From Styela clava (Eukaryota > Chordata > Ascidiacea > Stolidobranchia > Styelidae), in assembly GCF_964204865.1 (NCBI RefSeq), contig NC_135251.1, forward strand, positions 14,880,001 through 14,944,000: DNA of 64,000 nucleotides, written 5' to 3'. Under the pieces are notes generated by a model, which had not been told where the DNA came from, made no database searches, and saw only the letters and a program-made list of their open reading frames with translations. Both the position numbers and the translations under genes were made by a program. Shown piece after piece: positions 38,601-51,471 of this stretch; the stretch's first letter is position 1; every line of letters starts with the position of its first letter.

Positions 38601-41461
38601 GCACCAAGCAGTTAAAAACATATTATTGTGTGTAGCGAAAGTTAGTACCATTCTTCGAAAATTTTCGAAGCACCCTCTCAGCAGATGAATTGGTGACAGA
38701 GAATAACGCATTTAGGTAGTTGCAAAATACTTATAAGCATATGGTCGCATCATAGTTTTCACCTGATTCGTATCATTCACATCTAGTTTCTGCGTCCCAT
38801 CTAAGTGTAAACTGTAATTGCTAACACACTCTTTCATTGGTAGATCTTATCGCCATTTCCATGCAAATGCATAACTGTAAAGTGCAATGTAAAAGTGAAG
38901 CGCGAATATATAAAGTACATAATATACAAAATAGTTATGATGATTCATTTTAGATCTTGGCTGGAAGGATTTTTTGGCGGATCTATGAACACACTACTTG
39001 GAGGAAATACATGCAGGTTGCCGAGGAAAATAGCTAACCGTAAGTTTTTTAATTTTTTACTAATCAATAGCTAACCTGTTTTAGTAGAAATTTGGACGGC
39101 CATCAAATGTCGATTTGAGAAAAAATAAGTGTGCACTCTTTTATCATCATTTTGCTATTCACAGTCTTGTCCAAGAGACATATTTTTCTGTTCCAGCCCT
39201 TAGAAATTTATGCCTGTCCCTTCTCATCCCATCCTATTCCCGTTGAGATACAATTCAATAAAAATTATTAAATTTATGAAAATTAAGAAATAGGACTACA
39301 TGTGCAAAGAGACACGCATAACAACAAAATTTATTGACGTGGCTAACTTCAAAGTCAAAAATTCAAAAGTATCGTCTAATTATGGCAATTCAGTATCATT
39401 CTGGCACTCTTATTCTATTTCTTGAGTCACTCGGCGCATTCAGCAAATTATCAAGTTCTTGCTTATCGACTGTTTCTAATAATTCAGTTAGTATGGGTAA
39501 TTCCAGAACCATTTCCTTAATTTTCATGTTACATGCAAATCTGCCGTACACAAAGTTTATAACAAGAGCAGGTAACATCCGTTTTCGTAACTTACTCAAT
39601 AACAATCCGGTCGCAATAAATGAGCGCTTTGCTCTACTCCTGCAGATGACAATGGTATGGCCAAAACAATTTTCCTGCATTTAGCAGGGAAAACCTGTGT
39701 TTATTTATTTTTTTCAATAATCTAATGGATGTGAATTTGGTTGCCGTAAATGTTGAAACATGGAACAGAATAAATAATAGATATAAATACAAAAGGAGAG
39801 TAAAAACCTTCAAAACTTAGAAAAGTATAAAGACTATGTTAGCTCTGACGTAATCAAGTTGCTATGACAAGGCTACTTGCCCCCATTGGAAATACAAATG
39901 CGTGCTCTCCCAACCCATCCGACGGGATCTTTCCCATTCCCATGGACAAACCTGGCTATTATTCATATTTCAGTGGAAATCCGTATTGAGATTATCGATG
40001 TAACTGCTGATGAATTTGCGTGACCCTCAGCCACAGAAAAATGATTCCTATACTCAACCATTTCAAAAATTTTGATGCATATTTCAATATTGATATTATA
40101 GAGCTTGGCACTCACGAACTGGCTTGCTTGTTTTATAACTATCATTTTGACTGAAAATATTTACCTAATTGGCATTTAAAAGCATTAGCAGCTAACTTTT
40201 GGCCATCTCAGATCTTTCGGGATTACTGCAACTAAACTAAAACTCGTAGAACAAATTACCATTGGGTTATTTCGATTATACCGAAATTTTGAAAACACAT
40301 TAAATATAATAGTTTAACAAACAGCTAGCAAAATCACAAAAACGAGCTAATGTTTACCAGCATATTTAAAAACATATTGTCACGCTAATAACCGAATTGC
40401 GTAAGTCATTTTTGGCGATTTTGAGTTTTTTTTTTTATAAAATAGGTATTTATGTAATGCTGCGCACCTCTCTGTTAACTCAGATTTTATTTTAAGAATT
40501 CCGAAACCCATAAAAATGGAGATTTAGTATGACATGCACATTTGTGCAATTGTTTCGTCATAATGAATTATCATTGACCGCGGGACTATTATGACGTCAC
40601 AAAGGCAAAATAACCTCGGCTAAGTATTTTCGAGTTTTTGCATCTCGGATTCTAGCTTAGCGCGTGTTAATTTGAATTTATACTACAGTATAGGAAGACG
40701 TGCATTTGTGATATTCACTGTCCGAGTCCAATTTACCTTGGTTGACTTTTATTTTGGGTGCATTGCTGTTTTATTCTTTATATTTAATCTTAGTCTTATG
40801 TCGGTGGGTGTGCAGAACGTGTTATATTGATGAAATATATATTTTTAAACATTAAAAATAATGTAATTGAAACTGACTGGCTATTTTGGGGATTAGACAT
40901 TGTAGATACTGAGAATTACATTCGTTTTTGGAATGTTTAGTTTTCAGGACTGGTGCATATAGTAAAGTTGCAAAATTGCGTATGTCCCCAATTCATAAAC
41001 ACATTTCTGCCTAAGTCACAGTGCGCCATTATGACGTCACTTAAATGCGTCATACAAATTAACTTAAATCCGGCTACTATCAAAAAATTGAACCATGGCA
41101 AATTATTGACTCTCAATGGCATAACAATATCATTAGGAAGTTTTTTACGTTTTTCTCAAAACTGCTAAAAATGACTTACGCAATTCGGTTATTAGCGTGA
41201 CGATATGTGCGTCTGTGCAGCTGATAAAATTTCAATTGTTACACCGCCATTGACATTTTGCTGAATAGGTATTGTCACAGAAAAAAACTTGGGGGAACAT
41301 CAATATGCAGACAATGGATACTTGAATGTTATTGAATTTGTTTACAGACAACGACTAATTAGATATCCTCGGTAACTGATTAATCTTTTTCATTGTTAGA
41401 TTGGCCATTTGGTTTTGACAATGAAGACGACGACGAAGACTTTGAGGACATCTTGGAATAG
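35639..41461 (+). CDS. DKK3: Dickkopf-3-like secreted protein
   Basis: Seven exons: 35639-35917, 36052-36157, 36276-36359, 37643-37815, 38046-38221, 38954-39039, 41400-41461; frame holds throughout; 321 residues. The start at 35639 gives a signal peptide (MKIITTVLVFLLLKCTSVSF). An acidic segment precedes LPANYHNTTTITKKVGNTTV, the conserved DKK3 N-terminal region, with two Asn-X-Thr sites. Two ten-cysteine domains follow: CSASSPCKKGMYCRKQL to VRGTC, and TLCKFQSDCNTGLCCARKF to NTCRLPRK, the pattern of the Dickkopf Cys-rich and colipase-like domains. The last exon codes an acidic end (DNEDDDEDFEDILE), as in vertebrate DKK3. A secreted modulator, historically linked to Wnt and TGF-beta signalling; partner unknown here. 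A possible AATAAA signal lies at 41939. Confidence 0.9.
40379..41201. mobile_element. 823 bp non-autonomous DNA transposon with 35 bp terminal inverted repeats
   Basis: Left end GTCACGCTAATAACCGAATT continues to ...GTAAGTCATTTTT; the right end is its exact reverse complement for 35 bases, ending at 41201. No transposase frame inside. Two direct copies of ATTATGACGTCAC occur at 40588-40600 and 41028-41040. No convincing target-site duplication. It sits in the last intron of the DKK3-like gene. Confidence 0.8.
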
Positions 41462-44400
41462 ACAATGATATCATAAACTTCTAAATATTAAAAAGAGTTC
41501 AAGCAATCGTTTTCTACCCTTCTATTTGCGATACTGCTGTTACGACTCACGTTTATTTCTTACATATATAGATGATTCTTCGAATGGAAACGTTTTAAAC
41601 TAATTTTAATTTTCAATAACTGTTTTGCTCGCGATGAATTTAGAATCTCTCGTGTTATGATAGGTTTGAAGAAACTGTAATACTTAATGGCATATTGCCG
41701 TTATGGCGTACCACTCATTCCAACCCCGAGTTATAACAGTTGCGAAAAAATGCAGCAGCAAGATTCTGTTTGGTGGAAGTCATTGATTAAAAAATTGACA
41801 CCACATTTCATATGTGAGCCATTCAGTGAAAAATGTTCGCCATCTCTGAATAGTGTCGAATGTACAGAACTTTTTGTTCATTAGATCAGTATTGTGTGTC
41901 TGCCAATATACATATCAGGGCATATATATATATATATCAATAAAGTAACTATAGAAACTGATTTCACATATCAAAATCGTATCTCAGACCTAATCACATA
42001 TTCATTGATTGCTGTAAATATTGAAGTTTAATTTTAATTGACATTTATTATTTTAATGAATGAAAATCCAAATAAAAGAATCTGTTATTATGATAAGATT
42101 GATGTATAATATATTAAAGATGGGTTACCGTGCCAGAACGCGGTTATGAATATACATGAACGTAAATGATCACCACTGAAAAATTATCATTAAGAAAATG
42201 TAAAGGAATGTATTTAATACAGAATTGTCCCATATACGTATATGCGTCGAAGCAGAAATGGAATTTGTGGTAGCTGATGGTATTAATGGCGATAGTATTA
42301 AAATACGATGCAAGTAAAGAGCTCAGACATATTTTAAACTTTTATTTGTACACAAAACAAACTGACAAGCCATGAATTACTCACAGAATATATATAAATA
42401 AAGAGTACGCAACTACATGCAAGAGATCATATGAAAGCATCCTTGTTTGCCAATCAACTAGTTGAACAGCAACATTCTTAACTAATAACAAGGGAGCGTC
42501 TCATGCCAAGTATTAAATTGTTTACAGTACTTTACCTATTACAGCAACCCACTGTACGGTACCCAGTCTACAGTGCGTCACGGGTATCGAACACATTCCG
42601 ACTTTCGCGTTGCACCATTTCGCTCAATCAAAACGGAAACACCCGTCACGCTCTGCGGATTAAGAACCGTATTTCTATGAATAAAAAATAATACAGCAAA
42701 ATTTTTGATGAAATATATATCAGATATCAAAGCAATTTTTCCACAATATTAAGAAAACTACTTACAACAACATAATAACAAAACGATACATAGTCCCACT
42801 TTGTGTCCAACAAGAGAGCAATACCTACACCGCGGCCAGAACGAAGTAGTCAGACCATCAGATCGCTGAAATGAGATCTTGGAACCACCACATGGCGTGC
42901 AGGTTTTTAATTTTTATGTCGTCACAACACAAAACTTCAATACGTCCTCGTAACGGGTTGAAGCATTTGAACACCCAACGCTATATATCCTGGTGCACAA
43001 AATTGAGCCAGTTATAAGCACCATTAAAATAATAATATTAATAACACAAAACTTCAAAGTGAAAAACGTAAATTCCATAGTGCTCACAGAAATTTTCGAA
43101 ATAAATGAAAGTAATAGCAACAACAACAACCTTCAACCAGTGAAAATTTCAAAGCAATTGGTCCAGTAGTTGAATATGGATTTGTTCACAACAACAACAA
43201 CAAGAAGTATATTAACACAACAAACAACAACGATTTTGTGTCCAACAACACTAACTTATAAAACATTCCGAGACTCTGACAATTTTAGACTGATTTTTGT
43301 GACCAAAAGCCACGTTCTTGCATTTATTTAAGAAAATTTGAAGTCTCCGCATTCAACTTCACAAAGTAATACCACCATGCTATAATTTTAAACAAGAGAG
43401 CGATGACCCAGTATATGAACACGGAACGAATTAGTTCAATCTGTCACAATGGACTACAGGTACCGCAGCCTTAACGACTTCGCCTGACCAACAGATCGCG
43501 AATGCGGAATTTTATATATATTTTATACATATTTTAATTTTGATGACGTCATCGCACACATAAAAAACGAATCCCTTACAGCCCACAGAAATTTTTGAAA
43601 AAAATAAAAGTAATGAAAAAAGTTTTCTAGCATAAAATACAATCTTAAACCACAGAAAATTTCAGAGCAATTGGTCCAGTAGGTAACTGAGAAAGAACAA
43701 CAAAAACAAGAATATAAATACAAAATTACAAAACGATCCATAGGTCCATTTCGTGTCCAATAATGAATTGTCGAGAAAGTTTTATTTGGTTTACAAAAAA
43801 ATATCTCATATATATATGATATTTACTAGGCTTTAAGCTGTTGCCAAAAATACACTGTAAATATCAAACAACACATTAAACCAAAAACTTGCGAAGTCTT
43901 CGCTATTACCGCATGATGTTTTTATTTTCCAAATGGAATCTGACTGTACGAATCGTGAAATATAAAACAAATAATTTAATCAGGTGTATTATGTTTTCAT
44001 TTTGTTGTTAAAAATACTGTTGATATAAGATAAAAGGTCGCTCATTTGTCCTGCTCTATCAAAAGCTGTGAGATGGTCATTTTCAATGCGGCACGTGTAT
44101 AGATCTTACTGGTTTGTGTTTGAAAGAAAACCTTTTTAGGTGACTTAAGATGTTAAGCATCGGTGACACTAAATGTTCCTCCTGTAAATGTAATGGTGTC
44201 TATTGTTTCCAGAAACAACAGAAAGGGATATAAAGTATTCAGGACCGAAAACATTAATTGAACATAGGCAGACACCCGCATGGCGCGAAACTGATCTTGC
44301 TTGATTCTTTGAGGGGTCAAAAGTGGGTTTTGATAACCCCCCAAACAGCAGATGTTATTTTGCATCGTCATCGCTGAAAAGCAATATTCAAAATTGTCAT

Positions 44401-45617
44401 CACGTGGTTTAAGATGAGGTCATTTTATTCAGTTGAAAAACAAAAATTCTAAATAATTTATAATTCTGTACAAAATATTTCATCTTCTAATCTTCGAATT
44501 ATACAAAAAAAATCGCTTTATACTCAAGTATCGTTAATTGACATTTTCATTAAAAATCCGTCTCATATACGAATAATATCAGAGTTCCATATTCTATTAA
44601 AATAGATGTGAGAAAATTCTGAAAAATTACATCTTCTCAGTAATTATAATATTTTTTAATAAATATGGAATACAACTAATTGAAATCAAGATCAAAACTT
44701 CAAAAAGAGCTATCACAATACATGATTAAGCTGTTGATAAAAATGGATCCTGGGAATTTTAAAAAAAATGAGAATTTCTAGAAGAATATATAAATTACCA
44801 AACGTGAATTACCAATTTCACCAGAATAAATTTTTTTCGAATGTGCAGCCCGATCAGTGCCGGGGATATAACCAATTCTGCCATTTAAAATAGTACCGTC
44901 CAGCGCTCAATCCTATTACATCAGAGGTCTTGTGATGAATTTTAAAATATTAGTAGGTTTTCTTTGGTTTTTACAAGTGTGTCCGTCAACACTCCATTCT
45001 GTTTTCATACTCGCAATTATAAACACAAGATGAAGAGTGATTACAACAAAATATACAAAACACAGGAGTGGTGTTACGACTAAATCAACTTCCCCTTATT
45101 GAAAATTTGCGTTCCGAGTTCTCATATAATCCCAGATATTTCCGTTTCAGAGGCACTTGGTTTAAAAGTGACCGTATGGAAGTGCTAGAGTTATAACAGG
45201 CCATCATGGCAAAGTAAGAATAGCTCACGATTTGGTCCTGCTGCATTGTATACATTGATTTAAAAGATGAAACATTGTTTCTATTTTGTTAAAGTAAAAT
45301 TCAATGTCTTGTGAAATTAAACAAATTATTTCGTTTGAAAATGTATTTTCCGAGTAAAAATCACTACAAAAATGAGATATTTTCATTGATTTCTCTATAT
45401 ATGTAAAACTGAGCAAACGAGAATACGATATCTGGTGGATATGAAAGATTGAGATTAATACTTGTAAACTATGAAAAGTTTATTAAGTAAGTTATCCCCA
45501 TGATTAAAATTTATTTGATAGCACCCATCGTCACCAAGGGTTTGTAATAAGTCATGCATTCCGAACATACACATTACGTATAACTCGATAATTTATATAT
45601 ATGTTCAGATTATTAGA
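41462..45617. other. Intergenic between DKK3-like and NK3-like genes
   Basis: Begins with the presumed DKK3 3' UTR (AATAAA at 41939). A repetitive block occupies about 42720-43770. The rest, 43800-45600, is very AT-rich and shows no gene or transposon end. It could contain homeobox control elements, but none can be named from the sequence alone. Confidence 0.45.
42720..43770. repeat. Diverged repeat family, two to three units
   Basis: The phrase ACAAAACGATACATAGTCCC ... GTGTCCAACAA (about 42778) returns as CAACGATTTTGTGTCCAACA (about 43226) and ACAAAACGATCCATAGGTCC ... GTGTCCAATAA (about 43731). AAAATTTCAAAGCAATTGGT (about 43143) matches AAAATTTCAGAGCAATTGGT (about 43656), and both are followed by CCAGTAG. 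Two further shared segments keep the same order, so these are diverged head-to-tail units of about 450-500 bp rich in CAACAA. No coding frame was recognised. Confidence 0.55.
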
Positions 45618-47538
45618 ATGGAAACCAAATTTAGAAGAGTTCCATATTTGACATCACCAGTGAAAAAAGAGTTCCAGCCTTTTTATATACCCAACTCAAA
45701 TGATAGTGCGTTCATAAAACAAAGTCGTTCAGGTGAGATTTATTGTAGACTACATATTTACAAATTTGTCTCAAAATTTTGCCCAAATTTTATTTTATTT
45801 AAATATTTTGATCTATTATAACAAAGGATTTCATTAGTAAGTCATGAGTGTGAAATAAACTACTCAAATATACGTTTTGTGGAAACTGCAAAAAATGATA
45901 TTTACGTTCGTTCCATGATACGCCCGAAAAAAATCGAGCGATTTTTAGTAATGATTTACAATATTTTAATCAATTAGTCAGCACCACCATAACTGGCTAT
46001 TGAAAATATTATTTTCAATTTTTTTTGACAAAAAATAATTCTTGCAGCTATAGGTACAGATAGAAAGATATGCCCATTGTATTTGCATATATACTATTAT
46101 TACATTCCACTACTTTAATTCGAAAACAAACTTTATTCATCAAATTTTTAGCAGCTCACAGAAATAGCATGAAGGATTCTTTATGTTACAATTTAAATAA
46201 AGAAAAAGAGAATCGAGAAAATTGTCGTCTTGCTAGATTGCCTTCTCCACCATGGAAGTCCAAAATACCAATCGAAACGCATACCATGTCGGACAAACTT
46301 TTTCGTGACAAAAAGAAAAGAACGAGAGCGGCATTTACTCATTCTCAAATAAGGGAGTTGGAAAATAGATTTGCTGTTCAAAAATACTTGTCAGGACCTG
46401 AAAGATCAGAATTTGCCAATGCGTTAGATCTCACAGAAACGCAGATAAAAATATGGTTTCAAAACAGGTAAATAAATATTTGTTTTGAATGTGCATACCC
46501 GTCATTCTATTTGTATCTCCCTACAGGTAGAAAAAAATATTGCAATCAGCTTTTTTGTGAAGAATAGTTAAAAAAAAAACTGCATATTTGCAGCGCTCTC
46601 ATGTAAAAAAGCTATTCTTCAGATGTAAATATCTAAACTTTATTTCAACTGATTGTATGTCGAATATTGCTATCGTGATATACATGATTCTTTCAGCGCC
46701 ATTTTGTTTTTCAGAAGGTACAAAACAAAGCGACGTTTGCGACTAGCCGCTGAAATGATGTTTGTCGCAACACGACATCGTCTCCATGCTTCTGTGGCAT
46801 CAATGGTACAATCTCCAATCCAACGACTTATGTCGTTTCACCAACACAGATTCCCAATTCATGAATCACCATTATTTCAGCCCGTTTTTGGACAGATGCA
46901 CACAAATTCTTTATTTGGAATGCCAGGTAGAGTTCCAAAATTAATTGGATTCAAAGCTCTTCGTCCTTGTAAAATTATGTAAAGAATGAAGTTCTAAATC
47001 ATTTTTTTAATTAATTAAATAACCTCAAAAGACAATCAGAACACTTTAATTTCGAATATCTGTATTATACCGTAACACCTACATACGGTAGCCTACAATA
47101 GTTAAAATTTGACAGCTACAGATTGTTCTTTATTTTGCAGGGTTACCACAGGTTCAAGGCACATTCAGCAATAGAGTTTTTATATCCCCGGCAAAAAGGA
47201 ACAACATTCAACTACAAACTGATTTATTATCAAGCTTAAAATTTACGCCAATTGATGATACCAACTCACGCCCTCCCTTTCCAAGCGCAGCAACCACCAT
47301 CCCTGGTAGCATTTCAGACCAGAGAAGATTTGAAAATATACAAGACATTTGTTCCTTCCGTGGTACGGACTTGCACGACGACTTTGACAAGACCAAGATA
47401 CGTCCTTTTGATATTAGAGAACTTCTTAAGCCAGCAAATTCTGACTTGGTAAATTCACAAAATAGTCGTACTCGTGAATACAAATGCAACTCATACCCAC
47501 ATCAATTTCTGCTTTATCCAAAATATGGTGAAATATAG
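45618..47538 (+). CDS. NK3-class homeobox transcription factor
   Basis: Four exons: 45618-45732, 46152-46467, 46715-46926, 47141-47538; frame is kept at every join; 346 residues. The homeodomain covers about residues 93-152 ([16 protein letters not shown] ... YLSGPERS ... [20 protein letters not shown]), split by an intron between Asn51 and Arg52 of the homeodomain. YLSGPER, LTETQ and RYKTKRR are features of the Nkx3/bagpipe class; Tyr54 is the NK-type residue. The N-terminus is short (92 residues) and shows no TN/eh1 motif, but FDIRELL near residue 304 fits the eh1 pattern. NK3 proteins act in visceral mesoderm and skeletal patterning in other animals. If the exon 3 donor is skipped, translation ends at 46982 with a different short tail. 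Class assignment is firm; orthology to a particular Nkx3 is not. Confidence 0.88.
47406..47426 (+). other. eh1-like repressor motif in NK3-like protein
   Basis: Codes FDIRELL, which fits F-x-I-x-x-[IL]-L, the Groucho/TLE-binding eh1 consensus. In NK-family proteins such a motif usually lies near the N-terminus (TN domain). Here it lies about 150 residues C-terminal of the homeodomain, in an otherwise low-similarity tail. Motif match only. Confidence 0.5.
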
Positions 47539-50500
47539 GTTCATCGTTGTTTTTTTGTTTTAATATTCATGAGTGAAATTTATTGGATGTTCCTCTGGCC
47601 CTTAAGCCAAGAACAATTCTTCCTATACATTATTATTCAAATATTTTTTTTCATTTTTATTACTGAACGGTTTAACTCTTACAAACTGGTTTGCAAGTTT
47701 ATCTCCATGATTCAAAATACTTAACCACCTACTATTTAAAAGTACTAATAACTCGCCGTCATGACTTAAAAAGGCTCACGAAATCCGGAGAAGCCGCTTC
47801 AAGGCGTATAACAAGGAGATGCCTATTTTTCCTACTATCGTCATCGAACAAGTAGAAATACTCATTCTTCAATATTATTAAATTTTCATTTTTCACTTGT
47901 TTTATCGTATATGTAGAATATAGATTTGAAATATTGCAATTTGAATATAAGAAGCAATCAATAAAGGAAGTGGTTTGTAATTAGCCACTCAAGTATCCTC
48001 TTTGAATGAAAACGTTTGTGCGAATGTTGTTGCGCAGGCGCCACGGAGAGGTTCTGCTGTAATTGCGTAGTTTATTTTATGTCATGTTTATTTTAGCATT
48101 CACGTTTGCTATAAATCAGAATTGTGACGCCATAAAGTATCCGTGCTTTAGTGAAAACTTGTGTAGCCGTGAGAAAACTTAACTATTTGACAACAAAAAC
48201 GATTAAAATGACGACAATACAGACTCGAACCTGGGACAATTGAAACCATGCATATACAGGATCATGTATCCTTTTTCATGTGCCGTTTGATAATTTTCGA
48301 AGGGAGTGAATACAGGTCCACGTCTCAGCAAAATCGTTTATACCAGGAACAACTTAGATTGATGTTTGTTTCGATGCTGTGCGCTTTAAACTATGTGTTA
48401 ATGCAGTATTAGCGAGGAGAGGAGCGATAATAGTTATGAATTTTTCGTTACCAGTAGCCCAGCTGGATTTATAATCGAAGGGGTGATCTCATCTACTAAA
48501 TACCACTTGATCACGAAACACTTTAGGTTGTTTGGTTAGTAGAACCGTTAGGATATTTTCGATTCGTAATTTATTTGGGAGGACTGGTAATCTGTATTTT
48601 TGTACGTTCACTAAAATGACGGAAAAAGGTAGCAATCTGATGAAGTACGGCCATTTTCGATAGTAGAGCCACAAATTATGTTTTAGTTTACGTTTCATAT
48701 TTTTCTCGTCGTGTACTGTTTACATATATTTATATACGTTGTTCGCATTTAAAATCAAATGGGTTTGCACATTTAGTTGTTTATTCTGATTTTCTATCTC
48801 ATAGTGAATATTCAACCTGAGATATGTCTCAAGCAGACTCCGATACTTGACAATGTCAATTTATCACAATAGACCCTAATAAAAACTTTTAGGTACAATT
48901 CATTGGATGAATGTTCCAAGAAAGGTATATGTTAAGTGCTATAGGCCTACATCTAATCCTCCTGAGAAATTCCAATTTGAATTATAAAACGGTAAGAATG
49001 TTTTCAAACAGAATATCAACAAGACCTTTATTTGAGGAGACTAGAACAGGTGAAGATAAAATGTAATTTGAGTTGATTTAGGTGCATTATGACGTAACAT
49101 AGATATAACGAGTATTATATGTAGCATAATCGAACCTATAAGAATAAAGTAGAATAAGGTTTTCGGTTATGTTCTATTTTGCTTAGTAAAAAAGAGCAAT
49201 AAAAAATAAGAAAAAGAATTTGTCTAAACAATAATTACTGAAGAGTTTTGTGTTTCAAAAAATTTATTATATGCTACATTTGACTGCGTCATATGTCATT
49301 ACAATATAGCTGACAATTTGACATTTTGTGTATTTTCAGGTGCTTGAGGGCGGAAGGAGATGTTGTTAAAGTTATCGAAATGGAAAAGAAATATTTACCA
49401 CTTAAGTCCTGTGTTAACATTTGCTTAAAATGGGAAGTGTACGCAAAACAACAAAATGAGTGCTCGTAGCGTTCGTTTGAACAGTCTAAGTGGTGGGTGG
49501 TATACTTGTAGTTCTTGACAATATAAACAAACATTTTTAAAAAAGGTTGAAGACGTCTTGTTCTTTATGAATTGTAAAGTCATCTACAAAAGTTTATGGG
49601 AAGATCTCTCAATATCACTTATAGGAGAAGTTGCGAAACATTGAAATATAAGAAGTAATCGTTAAGTTCCTTGAAATCATTTTATTGAAATTTAGTGGAT
49701 GGTGATTATGTTTGGTATGACAGCACAAACTCTCGGTAACCCCAATTGGTGAGTAATATGAATATACAAACATCCTTTAGCCCATGTGGATGTGATACAC
49801 CCCTTGGATTACACCAATCTGGTCCAAACTGCATGCATCATTATTATCTGTGGCCCACACCACATTTGCTGGTATAGGTGAGTAATCTGAAAGTTGATCT
49901 AGTTTTGTGACAGATGGCGCTCAAGGGATGTTTTGGAGACAAACTGGACAGGTTGGCCTGTTAGAAACCAATGGTGTGAAACTGTGAATTGCCCAACATA
50001 AGGCCTTGCAAATGAGTGACATGAGTAGCGTAACGCAATGAGCATATGTAACGGCACTAGCGAACATGGTCAGAGGCGGAAATGAAGCCACGATATAAAA
50101 CATTTAAACAGGTCCTGAATGATTCGGATGCTGCGGAATATCCACAGTGCCACTGTGTTGAAAAAATTGATGTTTGAGTATGAGTGCAGGAAGCATTTCT
50201 TCTCTTTGCAAAAATAAATTTTTTTTTTCTGCGAAACGAAATTGGAGGAATGGAAAAGTGTGAAATCCTTTTTAGCGGCGGAATGTTTATCGCTTTTTTA
50301 ACCTTCATTACTTGTAAACAAGTTGGTTGAATAATATGAACTAAAAAGCTTCCAAAAAATGTTATTACTCACACTTTCCATCTTGTCATGAATTACTCGA
50401 GGAAAAAAATTGTCTGCTTTATATCAGATATGCTTGATAACATGAGCAGTGAACCTAGTGACATATTCTTTGAACTCCTTATTAACCTTATGAAATCGAA

Positions 50501-51010
50501 GCTCTTATGAACAGCGGTCTTCAATTTATTTTCCATACATCTCGACAGCTCTTTGAACATAACCGATCGATAGAATTCGTGTTATGCCACTACGCTAGTT
50601 CACGAAACTTTTTAGTCTACAATCAACATGTCGTTGTTGAGGTGACTTACACCAATTATAAGAGAGTGGTTCGCCATATGATGAAGCGCTCTTAGCAGCT
50701 TTCTTCTCACCTAGATGAGTATATACCCTCCTAAGCTAAAGTATCTTCCTCAATACAAAGTACACAACTCTACAACGCGCGCATAATACAGATGGCATTT
50801 CACCATATAATATATCTTCTTTATTGCACAGCGCAAATTCTTTAAAATTCAAACCATCAAAAAACGACATAAAGTTTCTTTTAGGACACAAATAACCCCA
50901 ACCAAATCCCTTTGTACATAAATCAACTGGAACGAAATTCTGATAAGAAAACGTCGTCTATCAAATCCAATTAGAACAAGAATAGAAAAGGAATGTTCAG
51001 CAAAAAATAT
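47539..51010. other. Intergenic between NK3-like gene and CDK5RAP3
   Basis: AT-rich with no supported gene. CAGCGGTCTTCAA at 50512 looks like a hAT terminal repeat without a partner. Two copies of GGTGAGTAATNTGAA near 49750 and 49881 are a minor local repeat. A 235 bp MITE follows immediately. Confidence 0.45.
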
Positions 51011-51245
51011 GGTACTCCCGAAGTATGTGAACCAAGATGGCGGACACCGGAACGTAGGATGTATACCAGGTTGGGGTTCGCCATAATTTTATTCCAATTT
51101 TCCTTATTTTAGTTCTATTACGAGTTCGGGGACTAGCCAAGTGACTCCCGTAGTATTTGTACCTGAAATTATGGACTGACCTTAACCTGGTACACATACA
51201 ACGTTCCGGTGTCCACCATTTTGTTTCACATACTTCGGGAGCACC
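51011..51245. mobile_element. 235 bp MITE with long inverted repeats and 8 bp target duplication
   Basis: Left end GGTACTCCCGAAGTATGTGA, right end ...CACATACTTCGGGAGCACC, near-perfect inverted repeats of about 55 bp that include CCGGAACGT and ACCAGGTT. Both sides carry AAAAATAT (51003-51010 and 51246-51253). A degraded internal copy of the tip (ACTCCCGTAGTATTTGTACC) sits in the middle. An 8 bp duplication suggests a hAT-type enzyme moved it. Confidence 0.85.
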
Positions 51246-51471
51246 AAAAATATTGGTTTACAAGGAATGCAAACATGTCAGCTCCACTGGTCCAAATACC
51301 ATTTAAAACAGACTCCGTTACCTACACGGATACCACTTTTCTGCATATTTTGTATGTAACCTTTCACTCTTCAGCCACGAGAACCCATTTTAATCGAAAT
51401 CACGCATCATATTGACATTATAGCTAAAACTTTGGAGCAGCTTGCAGTGAATCCAAACCCATAGACTCTCT

